DNA of 64,000 bases from Candidatus Woesearchaeota archaeon (GCA_018661705.1 JABJHR010000013.1:22623-86622); one strand, 5' to 3'. Positions 37,329-46,302 are shown, numbered from the stretch's first letter. Notes: generated by a model from the letters alone, not told the origin. Numbers and translations: made by a program.

Positions 37329-37342
37329 CCAGCTTTAGCTGG
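37329..37342. terminator. small hairpin upstream of S27e
   Basis: CCAGCT-TT-AGCTGG, a perfect six-pair stem. It lies in the 37246-37441 gap together with a weaker GGGTCTTATAGAGCCC stem at about 37290-37305. Either the end of the MutS-like transcript or part of the S27e leader. Confidence 0.4.
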
Positions 37343-37441
37343 TTATTATGCTTGAAATAGATGAGGATTTATAAATGTTTAGTCTGATTATGTGTAAAAT
37401 CTTGTTATTTAATGGAATTAATAGATTTTAAGAAGTAAATA

Positions 37442-39094
37442 CTAAAGATCTTTCCAAACCTTTTGGACAACATGTTCAGAATGTCCTTCTTTTGAAATAC
37501 AAGGTGTTATTTTGTAAGTTGGTTGGCCATTTCTTAATAATGTCATAAGATATTGACCAATTCCTTCTTCTTTAAATTTTTCAATTAAATTAGAATTATG
37601 TGTTATAACAAGAGTATTAATTAATTTTTCATAAAACTTCATCAAAGCTTTATATCCTATTTCAGTTTGTTCATCAAATGTTGTTCCACCAACAATTTCA
37701 TCAAGAATATTTAAACTTCTAGAAGTAGATTCATCATAAGCAGCTTTAACTTGTTTAAGTTCTTCTTCTAATCTCCCACCATCATAATTTGCACCACCAA
37801 TTAATGGAACCCTAATTCTAATTTTATCTGCAATTCCAATATTTGCATAACCTGCTTGAACATAACCACCAATTTGCCCCATAATTTGGTTGCGAGCAAT
37901 TGTTAAAGACAAAGTTGTTTTCCCATTACTGTTTGGACCTGATAGAAATGTTAGTCTATCTTTTCCTAATATAACATCATTTTCCTTACAATATTCATTC
38001 TTAACAGACATTGCTGGATCTCTTAAATCAGTTGCCTCAAAATAATGTTGTTCTGCATCTGTTATTACAGGTAATATTTTTTTATCATTAGATCTTTTTG
38101 AATGTTCATAAAAAGACATGAATTCATCTAATTGTCCTGTTGATTCAAATAAATCGGATGTTGCTTGATCACGAGATACAGTTCCAAGTAAAGCACCATA
38201 ACCATTTGAACTAATCAGTCTTTTAATCCAAGCAGCAAGATTTGAAAGCATTGCAACTCCTGATCTTGGAATCATAATATTAAAAGTAGATTCATCAATA
38301 CCAAATCCTGAAAGATCAAGAGGAGTATATTTAGTAAGAGCATATAAACCAACCAGACCTAAAGTTGTAAGAGCAAAAGCACAATTTCCAGGAGTTACAC
38401 CAGTAGGTCTCATTTTCCAACCAAGAGTTAAGAAACTAATTTTATCTTTTGTTACTACATCTCCCATTACATTGTAAACAGGTTCAGTTAACAAAGTATG
38501 AGCCCTTGAATCAGCAAATTGTTTTAATGATTCAACAAGATGTTTTCCATATTTAGATTCAGGCATTGGAATTTTTTCTGCAGCTTCAAGTAATTCAGGA
38601 ATCGCTTGTTTTAATTTCTTAAAAGAGTCCATAACATTAGGTCCTGTTTCAAAATAAGAATTAAATGCTTTTACCATATTTGCTTCATGTCTTTTAAAAA
38701 CTGATAAATAATCTTGAACAGCTGTTCTTAATTCTTCATTTTCAGCAATTTCTGTTAGTGCTTCTTGTTTTGCTAGAATAAATTCTAAATCTTGTGGTGG
38801 TTTAATCATTGATCTGAACAAAAAACCACTGCCGGTTCTTGTTGTTGTGAAATCCATGTCATCATGAAACTCACTTAATTTTAGAAGTTTGTAAGTATCA
38901 AAATCAACAAACAGATCTTTAACATCAGTAAAAGCTCTGCCATAATCATCAGAATAAGTTTTGCCAAAAACATCTCTTTTAAGATTTAATTTTGGATTTC
39001 CCCTTCTACAATGAGCATAAGAAAAAAAATGATCATTATTAATAATACCTAACATAGGCTTATATGTTTCTGCAAGAGTAGTTTCTATAGACAT
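37442..39094 (-). CDS. MutS-like ATPase without mismatch-recognition domain
   Basis: 550 residues from the ATG at 39092-39094. The C-terminal third is a MutS-type ABC ATPase: Walker A LSGPNSNGKTTLSLTIARNQ (about residue 390), RLEEELKQVKAAYDESTSRS (signature region), Walker B LNILDEIVGGTTF, and VITHNSNL. The N-terminal part is the MutS core (levers) with the 'SGFLFRSMIKPPQDLEFI' segment that resembles GxL..W..P of MutS domain III. Domains I and II for mismatch binding are absent, so this belongs to a MutS-like side branch rather than canonical MutS1. A full-length MutL lies 4.6 kb away. Confidence 0.8.
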   Translation of the reverse strand: MSIETTLAETYKPMLGIINNDHFFSYAHCRRGNPKLNLKRDVFGKTYSDDYGRAFTDVKDLFVDFDTYKLLKLSEFHDDMDFTTTRTGSGFLFRSMIKPPQDLEFILAKQEALTEIAENEELRTAVQDYLSVFKRHEANMVKAFNSYFETGPNVMDSFKKLKQAIPELLEAAEKIPMPESKYGKHLVESLKQFADSRAHTLLTEPVYNVMGDVVTKDKISFLTLGWKMRPTGVTPGNCAFALTTLGLVGLYALTKYTPLDLSGFGIDESTFNIMIPRSGVAMLSNLAAWIKRLISSNGYGALLGTVSRDQATSDLFESTGQLDEFMSFYEHSKRSNDKKILPVITDAEQHYFEATDLRDPAMSVKNEYCKENDVILGKDRLTFLSGPNSNGKTTLSLTIARNQIMGQIGGYVQAGYANIGIADKIRIRVPLIGGANYDGGRLEEELKQVKAAYDESTSRSLNILDEIVGGTTFDEQTEIGYKALMKFYEKLINTLVITHNSNLIEKFKEEGIGQYLMTLLRNGQPTYKITPCISKEGHSEHVVQKVWKDL

Positions 39095-39170
39095 CAATAT
39101 ACAGTATTTTACTAGGGTTTTTAAAGATTATGGTGTATTTAGGCATTATTCTTCGAATATTCTCCGATTT

Positions 39171-39209
39171 ATTCTCAATAAACTTTATTAAGATCAAAAT
39201 ATTGAGAAT
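39171..39209. promoter_or_regulatory. inverted repeat upstream of PLD gene
   Basis: ATTCTCAATA (39171-39180) and TATTGAGAAT (39200-39209) are perfect arms around a TTTATTAAGATCAAAA core, directly before the start chosen for the PLD gene. The core and its left flank (ATTCTTCG..TCCGATT) recur near 51805-51856. Confidence 0.45.
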
Positions 39210-39213
39210 AGAT

Positions 39214-40332
39214 ATGAAAATATTTAGAAAATTAGTGTTAATTGCTATAATAATAGGTGTTGTGTACTTTTTGAAAGGAAACATGGGAATTACTGGGATG
39301 ACTATTATGGATGTTCAAGATATAGTCAAAGATAAAATAGAAGATAAAGTTGTTGTTCAAGAAGATATTCCATTGCCTGTTGTTTTTTTCTGTCCAAAAT
39401 ATAATTGTGAAGCTGTAATGGTTGATCTGATTAAGAATGCTAAAAAATCGGCACATTGTGCTTTATTTGATTTAGATTTATATGAATTAATTTCTATGTT
39501 TGATGAAAGAAGTGAAGAAATAGATGTAAAAATAGTTGTTGATAATGATAATTATGAAGAAATTGAAGAAAGCTATGGCAAAGAATTAGAATTTGTTAAA
39601 ATTGATAATGGAAATCAATTAAGCCATAACAAATTTTGTATAATTGATGGAAAAGTTGTATCAACAGGATCATTTAATCCAACTTTTAATGGAAACGAAA
39701 AAAATAATAACAATTTAGTTGTAATTGAATCTGATTATTTATCTGAAAACTACGAAGATGAATTTGAAGAGTTATGGAAAGGATACTTTGGAAGAAGTAA
39801 TAAAGATAAACAAAAGAAAGTTAAATATCCAAAAATAGAAGGAGATGAGATAATTATTGAAAACTATTTCTGTCCAGAAGATGATTGTGAAGGACATGTC
39901 CTTGATGTTTTAAAAAATGCAGAAGAAAGTGTAAAGTTCATGGTGTTTAGTTTTACTTCTGATCCAATTGGAGAAAAATTAGTAGAGATGCATGAAAATG
40001 GCATAATTGTTGAAGGAGTTTTAGAGAAAAAACAAAACACTAACAAATATTCAGAGTACCATAGATTAATAGAAGCAGGTGTTGATGTAATTTATGATAA
40101 TAATAAGTATAACATGCACCATAAAAATGGTTTACAAACACATTACCCTAAATCTGGTTTACTCCATCACAAAGTTTTCATTATTGATGATCACATAGTC
40201 ATTACTGGTAGCTACAATCCGACAGCATCAGGCACTGAAAAGAATGATGAAAACATTCTAATCATTTATAGTGATGATGTTGCTGCTGAGTTTGTTGATG
40301 AGTATGATCTTATTATGAGTAGGAATAAATAA
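39214..40332 (+). CDS. phospholipase D-like nuclease, membrane-anchored
   Basis: About 372 residues from the ATG at 39214 (MKIFRKLVLIAIIIGVVYFL), giving a clean signal anchor. A start at 39130 would place a palindromic control element inside the gene. Two PLD half-sites are present: SHNKFCIIDGKVVSTGSFNP (about residue 140) and HHKVFIIDDHIVITGSYNPT (about residue 310), each HxKx4D. Each half begins with a Cys pair, FFCPKYNCEA and YFCPEDDCEG, as in Nuc-type nucleases. Likely an extracytoplasmic nuclease or phosphodiesterase. A broken fragment of a close relative lies at 41267-41428. Confidence 0.85.
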   Translation: MKIFRKLVLIAIIIGVVYFLKGNMGITGMTIMDVQDIVKDKIEDKVVVQEDIPLPVVFFCPKYNCEAVMVDLIKNAKKSAHCALFDLDLYELISMFDERSEEIDVKIVVDNDNYEEIEESYGKELEFVKIDNGNQLSHNKFCIIDGKVVSTGSFNPTFNGNEKNNNNLVVIESDYLSENYEDEFEELWKGYFGRSNKDKQKKVKYPKIEGDEIIIENYFCPEDDCEGHVLDVLKNAEESVKFMVFSFTSDPIGEKLVEMHENGIIVEGVLEKKQNTNKYSEYHRLIEAGVDVIYDNNKYNMHHKNGLQTHYPKSGLLHHKVFIIDDHIVITGSYNPTASGTEKNDENILIIYSDDVAAEFVDEYDLIMSRNK

Positions 40333-40344
40333 AAAAGAAAAAAA

Positions 40345-41184
40345 TTAATAATTCTCATCATAAAGGTTAAAACCTGTAGGGGTTTCATCAATACATCTTT
40401 TTACAGCCCCTAATGTTTTAGGTAGAGGAGATGACAACCATTCATTAGAGTTTTGTACTTTTTCATTAGGACACATGGAAGCAAAAGAGGCAGTCCCTAA
40501 ACCAGAAGACCCTGGAAAATATTCCTCATTAACAGTTTGAATATAGGAAAATTTAGTTTTTCCTAGTAAACCTTCTGAAATAAAAGTGATGCTTTTGGTG
40601 ATAGGAACTCCCATATACACTTCTACACAATAATCTATTTGTTGAGCTAGATTTTGGTAAGTATCAAATGTATCAAAATCACTATAACCCAGTTCAATTA
40701 ACCTATCTACACAATCACTATCTCCTAAATTATGACCAACAGGAACAAGTTCTCTGCATTCACCACTTACACAACTATATCCTTCCTTACATGGTTTGTT
40801 AATATAAGTAGCACTTCCATCTCTTTTACATATTCCTTCTCTTTGAACTTCATATAATTTTCCAGAATCATCTTCAAAAAAGTCACAGAAGTCAGAAAAG
40901 ATCGCAACTGAATCACCGTCTAAGTAGGATAATGCATAACCTTCATGATAAACATCATTACCATCTCTATCTTTACAAGTTTTTACTTGATTAGCAGGTA
41001 AGGCTCTTTTAGAAACCACTCCCCTTGCTTCACCAGCTAAATCACCACCCTCACTAACAACTAATTCACCTTCACTAACACTCGTTGTTCCGCCATTATT
41101 AACCATTAATACAACACCAACAACAGCTACAATTGCAACAATTGCTAACAAATACATAGAATACATATTTTCTTTTTTTGCCAT
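40345..41184 (-). CDS. membrane-anchored cysteine-containing surface protein
   Basis: 279 residues. One N-terminal membrane segment (MYLLAIVAIVAVVGVVLMV, residues 9-27) followed by an outside domain with about 12 cysteines, including CKEGYSCVSGECRELVP near residue 132, a small disulfide-knot pattern seen in DPANN surface proteins. The rest is unrecognised. It converges on the PLD gene with 12 bases between. Confidence 0.6.
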   Translation of the reverse strand: MAKKENMYSMYLLAIVAIVAVVGVVLMVNNGGTTSVSEGELVVSEGGDLAGEARGVVSKRALPANQVKTCKDRDGNDVYHEGYALSYLDGDSVAIFSDFCDFFEDDSGKLYEVQREGICKRDGSATYINKPCKEGYSCVSGECRELVPVGHNLGDSDCVDRLIELGYSDFDTFDTYQNLAQQIDYCVEVYMGVPITKSITFISEGLLGKTKFSYIQTVNEEYFPGSSGLGTASFASMCPNEKVQNSNEWLSSPLPKTLGAVKRCIDETPTGFNLYDENY

Positions 41185-41266
41185 TTTATCACCTTTTTTA
41201 TAATAATATACTCTTTATTGTTACTTATATTTATATAATTTACTAAAATATCCATAAATCACTTAC

Positions 41267-41428
41267 ATGCACCATAAAACATTCATAATTGATGATAATG
41301 TTGTTATAACTGGAAGTTATAACCCTAGTGCTTCTGGAACTGGAAAGAATGATGAGAATATAGTTATTATTTCTTCAGAGGAAATTGCTGGGGAGTATTT
41401 AGAAGAGTTTGATTATGTTTTCTCATAA
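41267..41428 (+). pseudogene. 3' remnant of a phospholipase D-like gene
   Basis: The only open stretch reads HHKTFIIDDNVVITGSYNPS, then ASGTGKNDENIVII and a terminal segment ending EYLEEFDYVFS-stop. It aligns without gaps to the last 53 or so residues of the intact PLD gene 1 kb to the left, including the second HxKx4D motif. A stop codon precedes it in frame, and no first half is present. Its last 16 bases overlap the end of the converging CheR gene. Remnant of a deleted tandem copy. Confidence 0.8.
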
Positions 41429-42255
41429 ACATTATGAGTATCAAATTTACTAACTTTTTTTAATCCTAAATCTTTTTTATGTAATGAAGCATAGAATTCA
41501 TTTAAATCTACTTTCCAACCATAAATTTCTTCATTTTTGGCATTGTATCTTGGCATACCATTCCTTTTGTTAGGTGGTGGAACCCAATAAGGCTGGTCAA
41601 CAATTAATAAAGAACCAGTGTTCAATCCCGATACCAAATTCTCAAGAGCTGCATCTTTCCCATTATCTGAAAGATATACAAAAAGGTTGATGCAATAAAT
41701 CACATCATAATGCTCATCCAAAGATCTTTCAAGAATGTCATGGATAAAAAATTGACATCTGTCTTTAACAAAAGAAGGAACCTCAACATTGGCTGTCACT
41801 ATGCCGCCTCTTGAATATTTAGGTATTCTTTTTAGAAAGCCATCTTCAATCCATGGCTGTAATTGTTTAAATCTAAAAGTAGGTATGTAAACTTTTCCAC
41901 TTGATGCAATATCAATAAGACCTGGATTAATATCTCTGCCTTCCACCTCTATGTAAAGATCATTCTCAAGTCCGTGTATTGCTAAAGTAAAAGCTTCTTC
42001 ACCATTTGCACATGGCATTGACAAAATATTTGACATTGGCTCATCTTTAATTCTTGGTTTGACAAAATGGTTAAAAGTAAAATCAATATATTCTCTGAAC
42101 ATTCTTGTTTTTGTTGGAAGATCATGCTGAAAGAATTTAGCAATTAGTTCTTCTGGATTCTTTTCAGCATCTCTGCCCCTTGGAGCAACCCCTCTCCAGA
42201 AATCATGCCCATAATAGGTCTCTACATATAACCTAAGATCATCTAGTGTCTGCAT
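41413..42255 (-). CDS. CheR-type methyltransferase, orphan
   Basis: 280 residues from the ATG at 42253-42255 (MQTLDDLRLYVETYYGHDFW), which fits the TATA box GTATAAAAAG 20-30 bases upstream. Layout is CheR-like: a helical N-terminus, then NILSMPCANGEEAFTLAIHG (SAM site, cf. CheR SxGCxxGEEPYS), VEGRDINPGLIDIASSGKVY (acidic loop), and HYDVIYCINLFVYLSDNGKD (cf. IFCRNVLIYF). CheR methylates chemoreceptor glutamates, but no chemotaxis gene is in the window, so another protein or small-molecule target is likely. Confidence 0.75.
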   Translation of the reverse strand: MQTLDDLRLYVETYYGHDFWRGVAPRGRDAEKNPEELIAKFFQHDLPTKTRMFREYIDFTFNHFVKPRIKDEPMSNILSMPCANGEEAFTLAIHGLENDLYIEVEGRDINPGLIDIASSGKVYIPTFRFKQLQPWIEDGFLKRIPKYSRGGIVTANVEVPSFVKDRCQFFIHDILERSLDEHYDVIYCINLFVYLSDNGKDAALENLVSGLNTGSLLIVDQPYWVPPPNKRNGMPRYNAKNEEIYGWKVDLNEFYASLHKKDLGLKKVSKFDTHNVYEKT

Positions 42256-42296
42256 AATTATATTAAGCAAGCAAAGTATAAAAAGACTATTGTTGT

Positions 42297-42372
42297 GAAG
42301 AAGATATGTTGTTGGAGTTTGTAGTTGGTAGTAATGGGTTATGAGTTGGTAATCAGTAAATATATTTTAAGA
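42297..42372. repeat. family C-like tract, left half only
   Basis: GTTGTTGGAGTTTGTAGTTG, GTAGTAATGGGTTATGAGTT and GGTAATCAGTAA resemble the left arms of the palindromes at 12016 and 13823. The complementary right arm is missing. Confidence 0.35.
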
Positions 42373-42379
42373 AAGTAGA

Positions 42380-42952
42380 TTAATCAAGAACTGTTAAAAA
42401 GAATTGTTTTTCTTCATAAGGTTCTTGTAGTGAACCAAGGCCAGTTGAAATTTCAGGAGCATATACCACAATTTTACAAACATATGATCCTGTTGGAAAC
42501 TCTTCCCCTAACTCTAATTCTTTTGTTTTATCTATTAATTTAATTTTATAACCTATTTTTTTACTTGACCCAACAGTTTCTGTTTTTGACACAATATAAA
42601 AGGGGTCTATTGTTGGATCATCATAAAATAATCTAATGGTACCATCCTGACTCATACATTCTGATAATGCCAGTTTTACATTTTTTAATTCAAACTGGTG
42701 AACATTATAATAACCAACGTTAAGCAATTTTTCTTTACCTTTTTTTAGTTGAACTTCTCTTGAAATAAATAGAGGGTTATCTAAAGTTGCTTTTACATCG
42801 TATTTATAAACTATTTCAGATTGTTCACAAGACTTAAACAAAGGTTCAATAGTACAACCACAACACGAGGCCATATTCCAAACAAAAAGAGTAGTTCCCC
42901 CACAGATATAAATTAAAATTAAGATTAAAATCCATTTTAGTATTTTATTCAT
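42380..42952 (-). CDS. membrane-anchored hypothetical protein
   Basis: 190 residues. An N-terminal membrane segment (ILKWILILILIYICGGTTLFV) is followed by a short Cys-rich patch (MASCCGCTIEPLFKSC) and a beta-rich outside domain of about 140 residues with immunoglobulin-like strand spacing (QFELKNVKLALSECMSQ, TGSYVCKIVVYAPE). The CCGC motif could bind metal or anchor. Downstream of the IPP isomerase on the same strand with 36 bases between. Family unknown. Confidence 0.55.
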   Translation of the reverse strand: MNKILKWILILILIYICGGTTLFVWNMASCCGCTIEPLFKSCEQSEIVYKYDVKATLDNPLFISREVQLKKGKEKLLNVGYYNVHQFELKNVKLALSECMSQDGTIRLFYDDPTIDPFYIVSKTETVGSSKKIGYKIKLIDKTKELELGEEFPTGSYVCKIVVYAPEISTGLGSLQEPYEEKQFFLTVLD

Positions 42953-42988
42953 AATGATTCTTTATAGAAAACAACTTTATAAATTTTA

Positions 42989-43489
42989 TTATAACTTCCC
43001 AACTATAACCTTAAACCAATAGGTATATATATCAGGATTATTAGAAATATCTTGTTTTAGTTCATCCATGTTAATCCATTTGTAGTCATCTACTTCTTCG
43101 GGATTAGGAGTAATTTCAGGATTATTAACTTTCCCTACAAATGTATGGTCAAACTCCCATTCTGTTAATCCATTATCAAAATCTTTTTTGTAAGTAAATG
43201 TAAATGCTTCATTTAATTCTGAGAAATCAATACCCATTTCCTCTTTTAATCTTCTAACTGCAGAATCTTTTGTATCTTCATTTGGTTTTGGATGAGTACA
43301 ACAAGCATTTGTCCATAATCCTGGACAATGATATTTGGTGGATGCACGCTTGTGAATTAGCATTTCATTCTTATCATTAATAATAACAACAGAAACAGCC
43401 CTATGTAATTTAGGATTCTTGTGTGCTTCTAATTTCTCCTCTGTTCCAATTTGATTATCTTGTTCATCTACTAAAATTACTTGTTCCAT
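42989..43489 (-). CDS. idi: isopentenyl-diphosphate delta-isomerase, type I
   Basis: 166 residues, Nudix fold. It interconverts IPP and DMAPP for archaeal lipid synthesis. Type I signatures: LHRAVSVVIINDK, YHCPGLWTNACCTHPKPNED (catalytic Cys in the NxCCxHP motif, about residue 61), RRLKEEMGI Nudix-type helix, LTEWEFDHTFVG with the catalytic Glu, and EVDDYKWI. Most archaea use the flavin-dependent type II enzyme, so a type I gene points to lineage-specific replacement or transfer. Confidence 0.9.
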   Translation of the reverse strand: MEQVILVDEQDNQIGTEEKLEAHKNPKLHRAVSVVIINDKNEMLIHKRASTKYHCPGLWTNACCTHPKPNEDTKDSAVRRLKEEMGIDFSELNEAFTFTYKKDFDNGLTEWEFDHTFVGKVNNPEITPNPEEVDDYKWINMDELKQDISNNPDIYTYWFKVIVGKL

Positions 43490-43534
43490 GATCTTTAATA
43501 AATTTTGTAGATTTTAAAAAGGTTATGTATTTTC

Positions 43535-43624
43535 AAAAAATAACAACAACAATGGCACAGACGGACTTTTCCTACGTAAAAGTCCTATTCGCCTTCGGCT
43601 CATCTGGCCTTGTTGTTATTTTTT
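43535..43624 (+). repeat. family A structured repeat, copy A5
   Basis: Perfect 15-base arms AAAAAATAACAACAA and TTGTTGTTATTTTTT. Inside are GGACTTTT/AAAAGTCC, CGCCTTCGGC and GGC/GGCC pairing. This copy best shows the three-way-junction form. It lies between the idi start and the mutL stop on one strand. Confidence 0.7.
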
Positions 43625-43640
43625 GTATAAAGAAATTTAA

Positions 43641-43683
43641 TTATAATACTCTTAAACACTGGGGCGAAGCCAATGTCACTCAC
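43641..43683 (+). repeat. family B repeat, 3' part
   Basis: TTATAATACTCTTAAACACT then GGGGCGAAGCCAATGTCACT and CAC. It has the GAA-looped hairpin and conserved tail, 17 bases beyond copy A5. Confidence 0.55.
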
Positions 43684-43721
43684 AAATTTTCTTAAACAGA
43701 AAGATATTTTTCAAAAAACAT

Positions 43722-45449
43722 TCAAACTTTTCTCTTAAACTTCTTCTCCAGCTCATATAATGGAAAGTGAATCATTGTTGGTCTGCCGTGAGGACATGTG
43801 TTTGGGTTTTCACAAGCAAATAATTCATCTAGAATTTTATATATCTGGGGAAACTCTAGAACATCGTGTGCTTTTACTGCTGATTTACAGGCAGCCATTG
43901 CTATTCTCTCTTCTTTAATCTTTGTTATTTTCTTGAGTTCATCATTGTTGAGCTCATCAATTATATCATTAATTAATGCAGGTGTTTGTTGCTTTTGTAA
44001 AATATTAGGTAAAGCTCTAATTACAAATGTTGATTTACCAAAATGTTCAATCATGATACCTAAACTCTTAAGCAATTCTATATTTCCCTCAATAATTAAT
44101 TTTTCATTTGGATTTGCTTCAATCATTAGTGGGGAAATTAACTCTTGAACTTTAATTGAATCATTTTTGAAATCATTCAAGAGCTTTTCATACATCACTC
44201 TTTCATGTGCTGCATGCTGATCCACTAATAACATTCCCTCTTCATCCTGCGCTATGACATAAGTATTATGTAATTTTCCAATTAATTTAATTCTTAATTC
44301 TGATTTAGTTTCTGCTTTTTCATCTGATTCTTCATCTGAATGAGAAGTAGAAGCATGAGAAGAAAGTGTTGATTGTGATTTACCAAAATCATCCTTATCT
44401 GTAATAATTAATTTCTGATCAACAAGTTTTGTCTTAAACTCCTGTATTTGTGGAATCAATTTCTCGTCTGAAAATGCAGAAATAATTGCATTCCTTACTG
44501 CACTATACAATTCCTGCTCTTTTTGAATCCTAATTTCAGATTTTTGTGGATGTACATTGACATCTATCTTTTGAGGATCTATTTTTATGTCTAAAATAAA
44601 GATAGGATGGCGGCCATGAAATAATAATTCTCCATAACCATCATAAACAGCTCTCTGCACAGTTGAGTTTTTTATATGTCGTTTATTAACATAAATACTT
44701 TGATAAGTTCTGTCTGCCCTTGTTAGTTCTGGCTTTGAAATAAAACCCATAATTTCAATATCAAAAAATGAAAAATTAATTGGAACTAAACTTTTTGTAA
44801 TTGAACGCCCATAAACAGTTGCAACATTTGCTAAAGTATTTGTTGAAGAAGGAGAAGTAATAACTATTTTATCATTATGGATTAATTTAAACTGAATTTG
44901 GGGATTAATTAAAATATATCTTGTGATAATATCTAAAATATGTCTAAACTCAGCTTGCATTGATTTTTGATGCTTTTTTCTAGCTGGAACATTGAAAAAA
45001 AGATTATTTACTTCAATTGTTGTTCCATTGTTAGCAGCAGCTGGTTTATTTGTAATAAGTCTTCCATCCTCCACTTCAATTAACTGAGCAGAATCTGCTG
45101 ATTTTATTTTTGAAGTAATTTTCATATAACTAACAGAACCAATACTAGCTAATGCCTCTCCCCTAAACCCTAAAGTAGAAATATTAAACAAATCTTCTGC
45201 TGATTTTATTTTTGAAGTAGAATGTCGTTTAATTGCAGTTGGTAATTCATCTGCTTCTATGCCATGACCATCATCAGTTATTTTAATTAATGATTTTCCT
45301 CCTTCTGCAATCTCAACTGTTATTGAAGTAGCGCCTGCATCCATAGAATTCTCAACTAATTCCTTAACTACTGAAGCTGGTCTTTCAATTACTTCACCAG
45401 CTGCAATCTTGTTTATTAGGTTTTGATCAAGCTCTATTATGTTAGGCAT
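43722..45449 (-). CDS. mutL: DNA mismatch repair protein MutL, endonuclease type
   Basis: 575 residues. GHKL ATPase motifs: VKELVENSMDAG (about residue 28), ITDDGHGI, LGFRGEALASIG, then the transducer domain. The C-terminal domain carries the nuclease motif LLVDQHAAHERVMYEKL (about residue 410, DQHAxxExxxxE) and CPHGRP (about residue 553), which bind metal in nicking MutL enzymes. It nicks the new strand during mismatch repair. Canonical MutS is not in the window. MutL is bacterial-like and uncommon in archaea. Single gene, TATA-like sequence upstream. Confidence 0.93.
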   Translation of the reverse strand: MPNIIELDQNLINKIAAGEVIERPASVVKELVENSMDAGATSITVEIAEGGKSLIKITDDGHGIEADELPTAIKRHSTSKIKSAEDLFNISTLGFRGEALASIGSVSYMKITSKIKSADSAQLIEVEDGRLITNKPAAANNGTTIEVNNLFFNVPARKKHQKSMQAEFRHILDIITRYILINPQIQFKLIHNDKIVITSPSSTNTLANVATVYGRSITKSLVPINFSFFDIEIMGFISKPELTRADRTYQSIYVNKRHIKNSTVQRAVYDGYGELLFHGRHPIFILDIKIDPQKIDVNVHPQKSEIRIQKEQELYSAVRNAIISAFSDEKLIPQIQEFKTKLVDQKLIITDKDDFGKSQSTLSSHASTSHSDEESDEKAETKSELRIKLIGKLHNTYVIAQDEEGMLLVDQHAAHERVMYEKLLNDFKNDSIKVQELISPLMIEANPNEKLIIEGNIELLKSLGIMIEHFGKSTFVIRALPNILQKQQTPALINDIIDELNNDELKKITKIKEERIAMAACKSAVKAHDVLEFPQIYKILDELFACENPNTCPHGRPTMIHFPLYELEKKFKRKV

Positions 45450-45529
45450 CTATATTGGGAAGATTTTGATGTTTTAATGTATTATTGTGATTGGATGTAT
45501 GTAAAAGAGTGAAAAAACAAAAGATTTAT

Positions 45530-45564
45530 ATATCATATTGTCTTTATTAAGTATCAATTGATAT
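45530..45564 (+). promoter_or_regulatory. TATA box and palindrome before HTH gene
   Basis: TTTATATATC near 45529-45538, then TATCAATTGATA (about 45553-45564), a perfect 12-base palindrome 15 bases before the ATG at 45580. Suited to autoregulation of a small HTH gene. Confidence 0.45.
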
Positions 45565-45579
45565 AAATAAGGTATAAAA

Positions 45580-45858
45580 ATGAAAAAAACAAGAACAAAA
45601 CAAGTCCTGAAAAGATATCCTAACTTAAACACAATACTTATGGTAGAAAAAGTTCTAAAGAAGTATCAAGACATACCAATGAAATTATCTGAACTAAAGA
45701 AAAACTTACCTAAACAAATAATGCACCAAACATTAATCATGATTTTAGAATATCTTTATGAAAGTGGAAAAATATTATACGGTCCAAAAGGAATTCAATG
45801 GATTTATACAACCCCTGAACATTTGAAGAAGATGATGAAAGGTGCAATTGAGTTTTGA
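45580..45858 (+). CDS. small HTH protein, probable antitoxin-like
   Basis: 92 residues, basic, with a short N-terminal helix (RTKQVLKRYPNLNTILMVEK), then a winged-helix-like fold (MKLSELKKNLPKQIMHQTLI, MILEYLYESGKILYG) and a basic end. Small proteins of this kind often sit next to RelE-like genes in archaea. The adjacent gene on the opposite strand (45859-46182) is RelE/ParE-like, and the two end base to base. The convergent order is unusual for an antitoxin and toxin pair. Confidence 0.6.
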   Translation: MKKTRTKQVLKRYPNLNTILMVEKVLKKYQDIPMKLSELKKNLPKQIMHQTLIMILEYLYESGKILYGPKGIQWIYTTPEHLKKMMKGAIEF

Positions 45859-46182
45859 TTATCTATTTTTATAACCAAATAATTTATTATATTCTTTGTG
45901 ATCAACTATGTATAAAACAAACACATAAATTTCAGCTTCTGTTCCTTCAATAGTGTACAATAATCTCCAGTAATTTGATAGTTCTACTCTAAATAATCTT
46001 TTTATACCAATTCTCTTTAATGATTTAGGGATTAGTTTTTTAGCAATTGGATTTCCATAGTGAGGATTTTCCTTAAGAATGTCTTTTACCCTGAAAAAGG
46101 AATTTAATATTGGTTTACCTAACTCATAATATCTATCTTTTGCCTGTCCTCTTAAAAAAAGTCTTATTTTCTTAGCAAACAT
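45859..46182 (-). CDS. RelE/ParE-like toxin
   Basis: About 107 residues from the ATG at 46180-46182 (MFAKKIRLFLRGQAKDRYYE). The longer frame adds 15 residues without support. The C-terminal half shows the RelE/ParE strand pattern: IKRLFRVELSNYWRLLYTIE, IYVFVLYIVDHKEYNKLFGY. The conserved Arg/Tyr positions and the 'DHKEYNKLFGY' end are typical of ribosome-dependent mRNA interferases in archaea. No antitoxin is on the same strand. The HTH gene converging on it is the likely partner. Confidence 0.65.
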   Translation of the reverse strand: MFAKKIRLFLRGQAKDRYYELGKPILNSFFRVKDILKENPHYGNPIAKKLIPKSLKRIGIKRLFRVELSNYWRLLYTIEGTEAEIYVFVLYIVDHKEYNKLFGYKNR

Positions 46183-46302
46183 AAAAAAAGAATATGTTTT
46201 TATTCTTAATAAATTAGATGGAGACATTTCTGAAAGATCTACGACGTAACTCGGAAATAATATTTAAGGAGAATAAAATAATCAAAAAATCTCCGGTGAA
46301 AT

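Noticed and set aside
39130..39213. Longer N-terminus of the PLD protein
   Set aside because: The 28 extra codons cover a perfect inverted repeat and promoter-like sequence. The internal ATG gives a clean signal anchor.
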